NCBI RefSeq assembly: GCF_900496995.4
Contig: NC_044027.1
Coordinates: 17,446,743 to 17,510,742 of the forward strand
Direction of reading: 5' to 3'
Origin: Aquila chrysaetos chrysaetos
Lineage: Eukaryota > Chordata > Aves > Accipitriformes > Accipitridae
Length of the DNA: 64,000 bases
The translations under genes and the position numbers were made by a program. Below, in pieces: positions 52,413 to 64,000 of this stretch; position 1 is the stretch's first letter; every line of letters begins with the position of its first letter. The notes under the pieces are model-generated. The model had not been told where the DNA came from. It saw only the letters and a list, made by a program, of their open reading frames with translations, and made no database searches.

Positions 52413-54491
52413 AAGCACAAACCCCCCCTTCCCCTTGAGCTGTATTCATTTCTAATATATTAATTCATTTGGCAGATTATTTTTTAGAAAAAAAAGTACC
52501 TGTGGGTTGGAAATTCCCCATTAAAATGACATTAGCAAATGCACATGTAAAAAATAAATAAGCTCATACATTCAAGTATATGGCAAATAATTAACATCTC
52601 TGAAAGCTTAATGGTCAGATTCCAGTTCACCACCTGGCTGAGAGCTGCACAGGCCCAAGCCTGCAGCTGATCAAGTCATTTTCAATGTTTTCCTCCTCTT
52701 TACAAATGCGAGCTGGGTCAGTACGTAGGTGGCTGGGCAGGTCCTCCTATCCCTTCTCCAGAGCTCTGACCAGCCCCAGGAAGGAGGCCGAGCCTCGGCC
52801 AAGCGATCCATGCAGCAGCGTAGCAGGTGAGTGCTCCCTGGTAGCAGGTAAAATGCAGCTACCCCTCCGCATGGTCAGTGCAGGCAGGTTAAATGCCCGA
52901 TGAGCAGCATCACTGGTCTAAAAATCTTACTGCTGGTTGGAAATGTTTCCATCAAATGCATTTCAAATAGAAAGTGCTGATTTGTTCTCTATAGGAACAT
53001 ACCTGCTTTGGCAGAACTCATTACTGGAGTTTCTGAAGTCCAAGATAGCCTATCTAGTCAAGGAAAGAAAAAAGACTCCACCTCCTGAAGTTAGATTTCT
53101 GCTCCCTGGGCTTGCTTTTCCAACTGTTCCAAAAGGGGAAGGAGTGAAAGCAAATGTAGGCTCTTGCGCCTCTGTGTGGGGTGGAACTGACTTCCCAGCC
53201 AACACCCCAGTCTGGAGCCCTCGAGAGGCTCCATTTATTAGAGACAGATTGGGCAGAAATGGAGTGCCTTGCCGGGAGCAGCTCTGCTGGGGCCTGCAGG
53301 GCCTGAGAGAAGCTCAGCACTGGTTTGGGAAGAAACAAGGGAAGGGAAGGGCTATTATTCCTGACTGCTGTTGGGACACAAAAGGGAGGAGGGGATGGTT
53401 CTGCTTCGCTCTCCTGACAAGCCATGGCCAGAAAACTTTGCTGGCTCTCGAAGCGGATCATTGCCGAACGCCAGCTTCTGCCTCGGGCACGCTCACCTGG
53501 CACGCAGGACAATCCTGCGTGAGACTTCTGGCTCAGTGGCACCAGAAGTGATGAGTTGCCCGCGTTTGCCTTGTGCTGAACAGACGAGCAGAGACCTCCT
53601 TCCTCCCTTCCCGGGCACAGGCCCCTGTCTCGGGCCTGCAGTTTGGGCTGCACGGCTGGCGGTTACCTTTCAGGCTTTGTCCCAGGCTGAAGCTGGGCTT
53701 TGCTGCACGGCTGTTCTCTAGAGGTAACCAAATCCCACTAAAGCTCAGGGCAAGCAAGGCTTTGCTCCTGCTCGGGAGGTCCTGGTACAGCTCTGCATGG
53801 GACTGCGGCTGGGGAAGCAGAGGGGGTGTCACAGGGCTCACTGCATAGTCCTCGGCAAACCTAAAATAAACATTAAGGTGTGTGGGACCACGACTGCAGC
53901 TGGGGTGGGGCTGAGGTTTAAAAGCACTGGTGTGACCTCTGACTTGGGCTCATTTCCTCTCATAGAAAGAACAAAGCTGAGCAAGATGTTCCACGGAAGG
54001 ATCCAGAGCAATTTGTGTCACCTCATGATGCGGGCAAAACAGGAGGACTTCAAAATGGAAAAGATGCTCTTCCCTTCCCCCATTAAATTAAAAGTGTGGA
54101 AATAAAAGACATCAAGGCTGGAGTTAACTACCCACTCTGGGCTCCTCTTCTGGCCGACAGCACAAGTTCGTGGATTTTTAGGTGATAAGCAAAGGGGCTG
54201 CCAAAGTCTTCTTCCCTCGTGCTGTGCCCAGTGTTACAGTGGCCGTGTGTCCTAAAAAACCCCTTGTTTAAAAACCGTCCCCCATCTGATGGGCCTTCCT
54301 GTAGCACTGCCTCTGCAGAGCAGCCAGGTGCAACACAACGGAGGTATGGCTTCCCATGTCCCTGGGGCGGCTCCTGACAGAAGTCTCTGGTAGCGCAGGA
54401 GCGCTCGGGTTTGAAACCACCTACACTTTTTTTTTCCTTTTTAAAAAACAAAATGAAACCAAAACAACCCCCCCAAGCCAAACCCCAGTTC
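52413..54491 (-). other. GPSM1: Probable GPSM1 3' UTR
   Basis: Stretch between the GPSM1 stop codon (54494-54492) and the distal poly(A) candidate. No other coding exon is recognised. A 204-codon plus-strand frame (52937-53551) and a 199-codon minus-strand frame (53653-53054) overlap here, which argues that both are chance. The extent depends on the poly(A) site used. Confidence 0.5.
53234..53239 (-). terminator. Candidate proximal GPSM1 poly(A) signal
   Basis: AATAAA on the minus strand about 1.25 kb past the GPSM1 stop codon. It may be used instead of, or together with, the one at 52407-52412. Confidence 0.35.
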
Positions 54492-57400
54492 TTAGCTGGA
54501 ACCAGGCCTCTGCTGCTCCTCTGCTGCCTCCTCCTGGGCTGAGGCCAAATCTACCCGCTGCTCATCCATGCGTTTGGCCTGGACACGCTGGATGAGGCTG
54601 AAAAAGTCTTCGTCCGGCATGGTGGGGCCACGGGGGATGGAGTCCGGCGGTGCACAGCGTTGGTCATCTATCCTGGAGGACTGTACGGGGAGGAGAACAG
54701 GTGTTAGGACTGAGTACTGGTAAGACAATCCTGTCATGGACGTAAAGGGCTGGGACCAGTGCCCAAAAGGCATCCAGAGCGTGTACTCCCCGTCTGGGGG
54801 TGCAGGGCAGCGGGACCAGCAGTGCTGCACCCCACTGCGGGCTCCAGCGTACGGGAAGAGCAGGGACCCAGCCCAGGGCTGTAGGCACTGCGCAGAAGGC
54901 GGGTTCTCCAGCCGCCCTCTCCCCTGTAGAGTGGTAACAAAGCACAGCCCTCAGTACCGGGTAAAAAGAAGGACCTGAGGCAAAGACCAGTACCTGCCCG
55001 GGTCCCCGAGGCTGTGGGTGGGCAGCTGCTGGCCACAGCCCTTCCCAGCAGGGCAGGTGGGATCAGGGGATGGCGTTTGCCCATGTGGGAGAAACTAGTG
55101 TCCCCCCCTCCAGCTCTGCAGCCCGCTCAGCCCTGCCGGTACCTGACACTTCATCAGCATGTTGAAGAACTCGTCCCCGGGCTCCTGGGCATCCCCCTCC
55201 ACACGCAGGTGCCCCAGGTTGTTGTGTGTTATCCGGAGGCCTGGCAGGTTGCCCACGTTGGCACGCTGGTCATCCAGCCGCCTGCTCTGGGAGCTGGCGA
55301 TGAGGTCGAAGAACTCCTCCGTCTGTGGAGACGCCATTAAGGAGGACTGTGCTGCGAGTGGGGAGAGGAGCACACATCAGGATCACAGCTCTGCCTGCTC
55401 ATGCCTCAGCTGCGGTTCTGCTCTGCAGAAAGCCCAAATCCTCATCACCAAACCACTGTTCAACCAACCGGGCTGCAGCTGAGCCTTACACGCTCCCCCG
55501 CAAGGGACCGGGGCTCACTGTACAGCCAGGCCTCCTGGGGCTGAGCTGGGGAGGATTTTCTTCTTGTGTGACCGTCGGCATCAACTTCCACCCCGCGTCG
55601 CGGAGCGGGAACAATCCCAGTGCCGGCAACACAAGCGAGCCAAAACCTACCATCAAAGCAACAAGTGTTACAGGGAGCAAAACCCGCTGCCCCATCTCAC
55701 AACCACTCGCTCCCTTTTCCGAAGGCCGGTGCTACAGCCCTTGGTACCCGCCTCCCGAAAAGGCCTTGGGCTGCATCCCCAGAGCTGCCCTGCGTGAAGG
55801 GTGAGCAGGGCCGGCTGCGAGGAGCCTGCCTGCACATGGGTCCCGGCCCAGCAGCAGGACAGTCTGCCCTGCCTTCCCTATGGGAAGCGGAAAAGCTCCG
55901 GTTCAGCATAGCTGCAGTTTCCATGTCCAGCTGGAGCACATCTGCCCCCAGGGCTGTGCACGCTGCCTCCAGCACGCTCCCTGGCCAATATACTTCTTAA
56001 ATGAACATATCCAATTTGTGGGGCTGCAAAAACAGCACAGTACACTCCAGAGCATGCCTCCCACAACAAACCTGCCATGCACACACAAAACCATCAGGCA
56101 GCACAGGGGAAAAGTAGGTGCCTTGACAGGGTAAAGAGCAGAACCTCACAGTCACACCTCCTGCTCCTGGACCTCCCGTGAGGGGCTCCCTGCTATTTAC
56201 TGCACTTTGGCCAGCTCCTGGGGGACACCAAAGATGCCACCTCAGCCCAGAAGATCCAGTGCCCTGACATTAACCGCTGCCAGTCAGTGATCATTTGTTG
56301 TTTCCAGCACAACTACAGGCAGCTTCCACTGCTGCTTCCACTCGGGTTTCCACCTCGAGCCAAGAGGCACCGCTGCACAAGGGCCAACCCGCACCTCGCT
56401 CGGGGCTGGGCAGGTGCCAACAATTGCAGGTGAGCAGAGTTCCCGAGCATCACCGGCTTGGCGATGGGCACCCTGCATGGTCCCAAGGGCTGGGTATAAT
56501 TACAGGCAGGTAATTGGCAAAGCCCAGGCCTGGCTAAGCCACTCACCTGGTGGCACATCCTTTCCAGGCCCCCCAGAAGCCCGGCCTTTTTTGGGCCAGC
56601 TCAATTATAGGCGCTGTCAAGGTGAGCCCTGCAGACACTCTGGCTGTGATGAGCTGCAGGACCTGCGTCACAGCACGCGTGAGGAAAACACTCGTGGGGT
56701 CTGGTTCTTATCGCGCAGAGCCGAGCAGAGCCAGCCTGGGCTCTGCCTGCTGGGAGGGAGCTGGCATGAGCTGGTGGCGGGGGGTCCCGGTCCAGAACCT
56801 ATACATATAATCTATACTCTATAAACCCCTGGGGGGAGTATCCCATCCAGACATCCAACACGCCTGGTGCTTTCCAGCCACAGGAGTGGAACACTGGAGG
56901 AGCCGTCGGGCCCCGCACGGCCGGAGCGCAGCCGTGCCCAGGCAGTGTCCCCCAGCTTTGCACGCCTGCTCCAGGCAGCATCCCATCGGCACCACCGAGG
57001 GGCTCGCGCAGGGCAGAGGAACAACGGGACAAAGGGAGGATTTTCAAACACAGCACACGAGCAATGCCAGGACCTCTGCAAAGCAAGTGAGTCAGCCCCC
57101 AGCGCTGGAAACGCCCCTCGGGCAGCGCTCAATGGAAAGAGCCTGTTGGCTCCTGGCAGCTGCTGGGCAGTGAAAGGCTCCCAAACAACAGACACTGCGC
57201 TCGGGACAGGGACAAGCAAAAAAACTGTAAGAAACACAGCCGAATTGGTGTTACTGTCCCAGTGAGCACACAGCACTTGAGCAGAGGGTGCCCCGAGCCT
57301 CCCGACACGACATGCTCTTTTTAAAGCCCCAGCTCGTAGAGTTGCAGAAACACATAAAAATCTCAGTGCTAACACAAAGATGAGTTTCTTCCCCTTTAGC

Positions 57401-58807
57401 TCACAAAGAAACCTTGAAAATAACATGTCCAAAAGGCTCAGAGACCAAACGAGAGCGCAGCCTGTGCCTACTTGTACATTCTTTATAAAGCTCCATATTT
57501 TAAACTCAGTCTCCTAAATTACACAGCTGTTACAGCCAAACACACTTCTGTATCAGAAATATGTATCTTGAAAAAGTGATGCTCATTTCTACCCTATTTT
57601 TAGAAGACAAAAACCTGCTCACCTCACAGCCAACCTGCCTTCCTGCTACAGCCTGACCTTCTCCACACTGCTCTGCTCTTGCTGCTCCTGGCACCCACTT
57701 CTCTGAGCAGTCTCGTGCTGCAGCTCTTGCCACACTCGGAGGGATCTCAGGGGTCTCCTCCTCTCCTGTTTGTACTTCGTGTTCATTTGGAAACCGATAA
57801 ACAAATCCATCACTTCAAATGAAGTGTTTTGAGCCCTTTGTGATGGTGATTAAGCGTGCAAGCGTGACCTGCACGTTTTAGTGCTTCTCTCCAGCTTGGT
57901 TTAAACAAAGGACCTCAACACCATATCATAAAAAAAGACGTGAAACCGAAGTGCAAACACAGACCTGACCTGCCTTTCCTGTCCCATCTATTTGTCAGAC
58001 AGCTTCCTCAATTTATCCCTTTTCTTCCTATGGGTGAGCTAGCTGTCTGCCTGCTGGAGCTTCCTACTGTTTATCCATCCTTCCGGCTTCTCTGTTCTTA
58101 CACAGCACCTATCACCACAGCATCCAAGAACTGTACAAAATCCAGAAGTTCTTCCTCCATGGCAACGCTATGAGAAAAACTGTCAATACTTTAACCTGCC
58201 TGTGAAAGCCTGCCCCAGCCCTCTGCATGCCCCAGCTCTCCAGGCTCTAACAAGGCTCCCTCAGTAATGACCATCAGCATCTTCCTCCTGGAGATGCTGG
58301 CAGAGGCAGAAGTCCTTGTGCCAACCTCACTGTTCAAAAGGCCAGACCTTCAAAAGATCCGCACTGAAAAAATCCAAGTATATTTTGCATTTCTCTTGCT
58401 GGTTTACTCTCCAAGCCTTAGTTCATATTCTCCAGCCTTTCCCTCAGCAACCATTAACATAAGAATGTTTCTTTCTTCCTTAAATAACGATGGAGATTGC
58501 CAAAGGACTGCTAAGTTCAGAGAGCTGAGGCTTGGGGAAAACAGTATAAAACAGTAAGATTCACAGTAAAACCACGACAGCTGGCCACACCATGGGAGCA
58601 GCATCACTCCCACAGCAATAGTGACTTATGAACGCATCAGTGCTTACATATCCGTTCTTCCAGGGCAGGGACCGGTGTGGCAGCTGCCTCTGCAGCCTCC
58701 GATGGGCATTCTTCCAACGGGCAGCGCTGATCATCCATCCGGTTGCTCTGGAACTTGCTCAACAGGTCAAAGAAGCATTCCTCATCCGAAGGGGTCCGGT
58801 TGATTTT
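54492..58807 (-). CDS. GPSM1: G-protein-signalling modulator 1 (AGS3), last three coding exons with four GoLoco motifs
   Basis: AGS3 binds GDP-loaded G-alpha-i through GoLoco motifs and takes part in receptor-independent G-protein signalling and spindle orientation. Minus-strand exons: 58807-58648, 55351-55143, 54680-54492; they join in frame to 185 residues plus stop. GoLoco 1 is CFFDLLSKFQSNRMDDQR, GoLoco 2 is EFFDLIASSQSRRLDDQR, GoLoco 3 is EFFNMLMKCQSSRIDDQR (split by the last intron), GoLoco 4 is DFFSLIQRVQAKRMDEQR; each keeps the Asp/Glu-Gln-Arg triad whose Arg reaches the nucleotide. The linker SLPGLRITH-like NLPGLRITHNN and PRGPTMPDE match AGS3 rather than GPSM2. The 5' part with the TPR repeats is outside the window, so the gene is partial here. 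It converges on DNLZ. Confidence 0.95.
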
Positions 58808-61800
58808 CTGGAAAGACAGTAAAACACAGACGAGAGTCAGAACACCCCAAACAACTCCCCATGTTCAATTGCTCCATCTGGCGTGACCTCGGCAACGCGT
58901 CGTGCCCTCTCCTGGTCTGTTCAGAGGCCGGCTCCTGGCTGTGCCCGCGGCTTGCCAAGCCCCGCAGCCTGGAGCCTGCCAGGGGTCACTGCTACTTGGT
59001 CCCTCTGTCCTCCTGGCTCTGAAATAACCTCTCCCTTTTTCCCTTGCCACTTTTCGGTGTGGACAATCTAACACCACCCTCCTAGAGGAGGCCACAGGCA
59101 GAGCATCACGAAGGTCCCCTCTCCCGCAGGGACCCCTGAGTGGGAGTGGGGTGAAGAGCTGCTCTGCAACTTGTGCTCCATGAGATGGGGCATCCCGTGG
59201 AGAGCTGCGGTCGCTCCAACAGGTCATCCGCGCTGTGGCTGACCCCAGAGACTCCGGGCACTTCTGCAGCCCAAACCAGAGCCGGGCTCCTACCAGCAAG
59301 CAGATGAGCCTTGCGCAGAGCAGCCTCTGTTGCTGCTGAGCGTCTTGAGCACTCAGAACAAACTGGAGGCTGAAAGGGAAAGAGGGGAGGAAAGGGGACA
59401 GCATTCACCCTGGCACTTCTCTGCAGGGAAGAGGAGCTTCTGGGCTGGCAAAGGGGTGGGCTCAGAGAGGGACTGTGGTTGGGAGCACGAGGGACGAGGG
59501 GAAAACATGCAGACGCCCTGGCTGAAGTGTTATTGTGTGCCCAGCTGAGGCTCAGCTCGAGCTCAGGCATGCCAGCGCTCAGCCGTCCTTTTTAACCAGC
59601 TAAATTTAACCTTTGCAGGCCACTGCCCCTTGCACCCCCAATGCTTCCTTTCGGAGCTCCTGTGTCCTCAGCACACCGCTTGTTGTAACAGTCACCAAGC
59701 TGCAAATGCCACAAAATTATAGTTTTTCAGGAAAACAGTTCTTGCACAAGAGCCCCAAATAAGCACCTTGCACTAGACAGTGATATATTTAAGTCGTGCT
59801 GCAGAAGGGTTTGCGTTCAAGGCAGCCTTTCGAAAGCGCTGTGTTGTGTCCGGTTCCAGCACAGAGAGGGGCCGTGCGCCCCGTGCTGGGAGAGCAAACC
59901 CAGAGTCCTGCCGTGGAGCAGCCGGTGCAGTAGGAGCAGCAGATCTTTCCAAGGAGCCACTCAGAATGGGATATAAAATTAGACAGCGATAAGAGGGGCA
60001 TCTACCAGGCTCAGGAAGGGTCCCTGCGTGCTGAGCTGGTCCCACCAGACGCTGGAAGAAATACCAGAACAGAAACTAACCAAAAACTCCTACAACTGGG
60101 TCTGCCTGTGCTGAGCTATTTTCCAGCCTGGGGCTGGGGAAGGCCAATCTGGGAAGGAGCACTGGGTCCCTCCTGGGGAGCAGCACACCCCGCCAGAGAG
60201 ATGGAGAGAGCACAGGGAGAGCCGGGCCAGAGCGCAAGACCTTTCAGCAGAGAAAGGGATCTCCTTGGCTGTTCATGCAGCAAAGCTCCTCTCCCAGCTC
60301 TACCGGTGGCCGTCCTGGGCAGCCCAGGAGCTCTCCCTCTCCTATCATGTGCGGTGCTGTTCCCAGCAGAGAGCTCTCCATCAGGGCAGAGGCATGCGAA
60401 GCCCTTCAAGAGAGGTCTGCAATGGGGAGACACTTGTGCTGACAGGGTTAAAGCTGCAAGTTGGATTCAGTAAATGAAGGAAAACAATTTTCCTGTATGC
60501 TAAGTGAAGCAGATGAGATGCACTCAGCTTCTATTTAGGGCAGCGTCAAAATTAGCAGCGGGCCAGAGAGGAACATTAGCAATGTGGGAACTGATCAGGG
60601 AGGGGAAAAACCCCTCTCACCTCTTTCCACGTGTCAATCCGCTAATGAAATAGCAGCTCAGAAGGACTCTCTGAACCATCAACAGTTGCACCTTGGAAAT
60701 CAAAGCTTGCCTGGGCTTGAACCAAGGATGAACTACATCTATCACAGCTCTGTTATGTTGGTTTGTGTGACCCAAATTTCAGGCTAGAGGAGGAAGCCGG
60801 CTCATTCACACCAAGCCTCTCTCTAGCTTCCCCGCAACCGCACAGAGTAAATCAGAGCAGTCGCAGGTCCACAGAAGTTTTGCCTTGCAGGGAGCGGCCG
60901 GGCAGCACGTAGGTCAGAGCTCCCAGCTCGGAGCTTCGCCCCTGCAGAGACCAGATTCCCCCTGGGTACGTCCTGCCAGGGACCCTGCAATTTCGCATGT
61001 GGGGATCTCTGCTCAAAAGGTGCCTGGGAAAGGAAAGGATGCTCTGAATCAGTAGGAAGAGCAGCCAGTGCATCCGAATGTGGGACAGGGCTGGCTGCAT
61101 GCCTGGGTACCTCCCAGTTTGGTGGCAACCAGAGGGGCGGGAGGCCAGTGCCCGCGGGCCAGCATTAGGGCTTGCACGTGCTGCGCCAGCCCGGGACGCG
61201 GGGTGCAGCAGGGCCCGCGGCAGCACCCACTGACGCCAGGCTCCCTCTAGCGCTGCCCCAGGCCTGCACCTCTCTAATTAAAATGCCCAAATATGACAAG
61301 GCACGGAGTGTTTGGCTCCCTCCGCTCACAGTCTGCTCCTAGCCCCAAGGAAGGAGCTGTGAGGGCAGATGGATGCGTAATCACACCCCGGGGCCCACCA
61401 TCTGCTACCGAGCTGTGCTTACCCAGGGCTTGGCACATCCAGGATGGTCAGGAGGCTTCCCGAGAGCCAGGGCATCCCCTAACGGGGCTGAGCAACAGTC
61501 CTGCGATAGCACAGACACACAACAACCGGTCACCATGGGCCCGAGACCCAGATCCCTAAACGGTTCCTGGGCAGCAGCTTTGGTTTCCAGACTCGAGACC
61601 ACTTCTCACCCCATGGCTGGTGTCCCTGCCTGGCCTCATCCCCCATGCTCTGCCTCTAGCACCACAACTGCCCAAATTCTGCCAACTGTTACTTTCCTCT
61701 GGTCAGCCAGCCTCCATCATGTACAAAGAGGGAAACCAACCCCATTTGCACTGGGCAGAGGGACCTGGGGCTTTTGCTGGCACCCACAGCCTGGGGGCTG

Positions 61801-64000
61801 CTGGCACTGCAGAGATCACCCCCAGGGCAGCTTTGGCTGCAAACACGCCTGCCCTCGGCACGGGCACGGAGACACACACGCCTCTCCCACGCAGGACAAG
61901 GACAAGCAGGGAGCCTCTGCTCCTGCTCCCCAACCTCTGGCAGAAGAGGGACGGCCACCATCCCAGGCAGGTGGAGGTCCCATACGTGGGGGTCGGAGCT
62001 TTGTTCCAGTTTTCTGTGAGCGGTATTTCCACCTGGGCATTGCCGGCTCATCGGAGAGCTGAGCTACCTGGCTAAGGACAGCCCGGGCGCAGGACTCGCT
62101 CACCTGTAACAGGCCTCCCTCACTGGAAGGCATCCAGGCTTTTGCATACATGTATTTGCTGGTGGATGAGCAGGCTGTTTAACCTGCCAGGTTGGATTCA
62201 GGATGTGTAAAACACAGCTGAGGTGTTGGAAAGGCAGCGAAGAGCAGCTGCAGGGAGCGATTGGGTGCCTGCTGCCGCTCTCCCTGCAGTGATGCCGCCC
62301 CAGGGAGTCCCTCTGCTCGGCCGGGACCAGCAGCTCTTCAGGCTGCCCCAAGCCCCTGCCTCTCCCAGGCTGCAGGTCACTGCCCTGCGGAGCACAAACG
62401 CACCCTATTTCCTCTCCGATGAACTCTCACTCGTACTAAATAAAACCTTTCACAGTCTCTGGATGAGAAGGTCCTGGGCTGCCCGGCTCTGCCGCCCAGG
62501 CACAGAAGTGCAGGGCACAGACCAGCATCTCATGGGGAAATTCCTCAGATTAGCTGCTCTGGATGCGCAGGCGAGAACAAAGCTGAAGTGATCCCATGCA
62601 AAGCAAAACAAAGTCAGAACAGACTCCTGTGCCTAAACCCCCTTGGCCATTTCCACTCGGATTCAGGAAAGCCATGAAACAAATGTAGAAGGCCTAATTG
62701 CAAGAGCTGAAACACTTTCTACCTCCCAACACGCAAAGCCACAGCCCACAAATGCCCCGCAGCGTTTCCACCCTTGGATGCCGCTGCCCAGCAGGGTCTC
62801 TGCAGAGAAGAGCCTTTCCCTGACACGTTCCCGTTCCAGAGCCCCATCCCGGGATCGGCAGAGGACACATTAATTATTTCCGTGCTAGTTTCACATGGTG
62901 TTTCCATCCCTGAGGGCCCTGTGGAGCAGGACACAGCGCTCCCTGGCAGGCAGATGGTGGGGGGGCCCTTTTGCCTGGCCCCACACACACATCCTGGACC
63001 AGGAGTGGTAAGTCCTTGGTCGGAGCAGGGCAATGCCACTGGCACCATGCTTTCTGCACGGTTTTCTTTCTTTTCTTTCGTGGCTTTCTGCTCCATAACA
63101 CTGCTCCTGGGGAGCACCCTGTCCCCAGTCTTGCTTTGGCACCCAAGCAGCCCACACCCACCACCGCCGGCCCCGGCTGCGCTCCCCCACCACACACGGG
63201 CACCTGCTCTTAGAAATACCCTCAGCCGAACAGCTCTGGCAACGGCGGCTTCTCCCACAGCTTCCTGCTGCCCCCACAGGGTTTAAAGTCAGCTTGGGCA
63301 GCGCCGGAGGGCTCCCCGGGGAGCAGCAGCAGCCAGGGCGGGATACAGCTCTCCCCGCGTTCGCTGCTGAGCCCCACCAAAAGCCTGTCTGATTACGGCC
63401 ATGCAACAACACGCTCCCAGGTTGCTCTGGGACAGGGCTCCAGAGGCCCCCAAGGACCATGGCAGATGATTTCTGCGTTGGCAGAGCCACGGCACATCCT
63501 CCAGCGATTCCTGCCACTGCCACGTGCCAAAAGCACCTGCTGTACCACGCATGGGTGAAACGTTCCCTTCGAAGGGAGCTTCGCCCACCAAACCAAACTG
63601 CAGATGCTCTCATGAGCTACCCAAAGGGCCAAACCTTGTTCCTCTCTCGGATCATCTTCTCCTCTCGCAGCTGGTGTCCCCACAGGGCACTAGCCTGCCT
63701 TTGGTTCCCCTCCTCTCCTCCAGGCTCAACTTTTTGCAGACATGCCCCGATGCAGCAAGGAGCCGTCAAGCTCAAGGACCGCTCGCGCCGGCTTCATCCA
63801 GCCCTCTGAGGGGGACGGTGCTGCCCTACCCGTGGGCAGGACCTGCTGCCCAGCGGTGGATGGACCCCAGTGGGTCTGGCACAGCGGATCCAGCTCAGGA
63901 GCTGCTGCTCAAAGGCGGTCTGGCTCTGGTGTGTGGGCCAGGTCAGCGACGAGGTGAGGATGGCAACAGGTTCAGGGATAATGCAGCAGTTTTCACCATT
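58808..64000 (-). other. GPSM1: GPSM1 intronic sequence (TPR exons not in the window)
   Basis: No exon matching the AGS3 TPR repeats or the linker before GoLoco 1 was found on the minus strand up to the window edge, so I read this as a single intron or part of one. A promoter for a short GoLoco-only isoform, known from mammals, could lie here, but I cannot point to it. Overlapping GC-rich open frames on both strands (up to 240 codons at 62891-63613) show no family resemblance. No repeat element was recognised. Confidence 0.55.

Noticed and set aside
52937-53653. Overlapping frames of 204 (plus) and 199 (minus) codons
   Set aside because: Both lie in the probable GPSM1 3' UTR, overlap on opposite strands and show no family resemblance.
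62891-63613. Minus-strand frame of 240 codons, tested as an upstream GPSM1 exon
   Set aside because: Neither TPR signature nor AGS3 linker sequence is present, and three other long frames overlap it.

Overview
The window is vertebrate nuclear DNA, almost certainly from a bird. It carries spliced genes with GT-AG introns that are mostly 0.1-3 kb, GC-rich CpG-island promoters, and a 3' fragment of a CR1 LINE. The gene order is the one known from human 9q34.3, read in the opposite direction; in chicken this block lies on microchromosome 17 (established knowledge). The species cannot be fixed from the sequence alone. Nothing resembles bacterial, phage or mobile-island DNA, and I found no tRNA, rRNA, CRISPR array or new multi-gene system.

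Layout. 1-2770 has no recognisable coding sequence and probably holds converging 3' ends. PMPCA (2771-7556, minus, 13 coding exons, 519 aa) encodes the mitochondrial processing peptidase alpha subunit. A 275-bp CpG-island gap separates its start codon from that of ENTR1 (7832-11832, plus, 7 coding exons), a divergent bidirectional promoter. SNAPC4 (12556-30820, plus, 22 coding exons, 1571 aa) encodes the largest SNAPc subunit. After 5.4 kb without a recognised gene comes CARD9 (36175-44911, plus, 12 coding exons, 544 aa), then at once DNLZ (45445-46909, plus, 3 exons, 165 aa). A 5-kb intergenic stretch with a CR1 fragment leads to the 3' end of GPSM1 (minus), whose last three coding exons (58807-54492) carry four GoLoco motifs. 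From 58808 to 64000 I read GPSM1 intron; its TPR exons lie beyond the window.

The genes do not form one pathway. Two serve mitochondrial import (PMPCA cleaves presequences, DNLZ keeps mitochondrial Hsp70 soluble); both have YY1-type ATGG elements at the promoter. ENTR1 acts in endosome traffic and cytokinesis, SNAPC4 in snRNA transcription, CARD9 in innate immune signalling, and GPSM1 in G-alpha-i signalling and spindle orientation. They are adjacent because of conserved synteny.

Main oddities: a one-base frame conflict at a C8 run in ENTR1 exon 2; two noncanonical-looking but frame-required GTCTGG donors (PMPCA exon 5, CARD9 exon 11); possible intronic polyadenylation isoforms of SNAPC4 and CARD9; a three-copy 75-bp tandem repeat and a perfect 11-bp hairpin in SNAPC4 introns; a C19 tract inside the PMPCA intron 12 acceptor; and a sharp change in GC content between neighbouring CARD9 exons.
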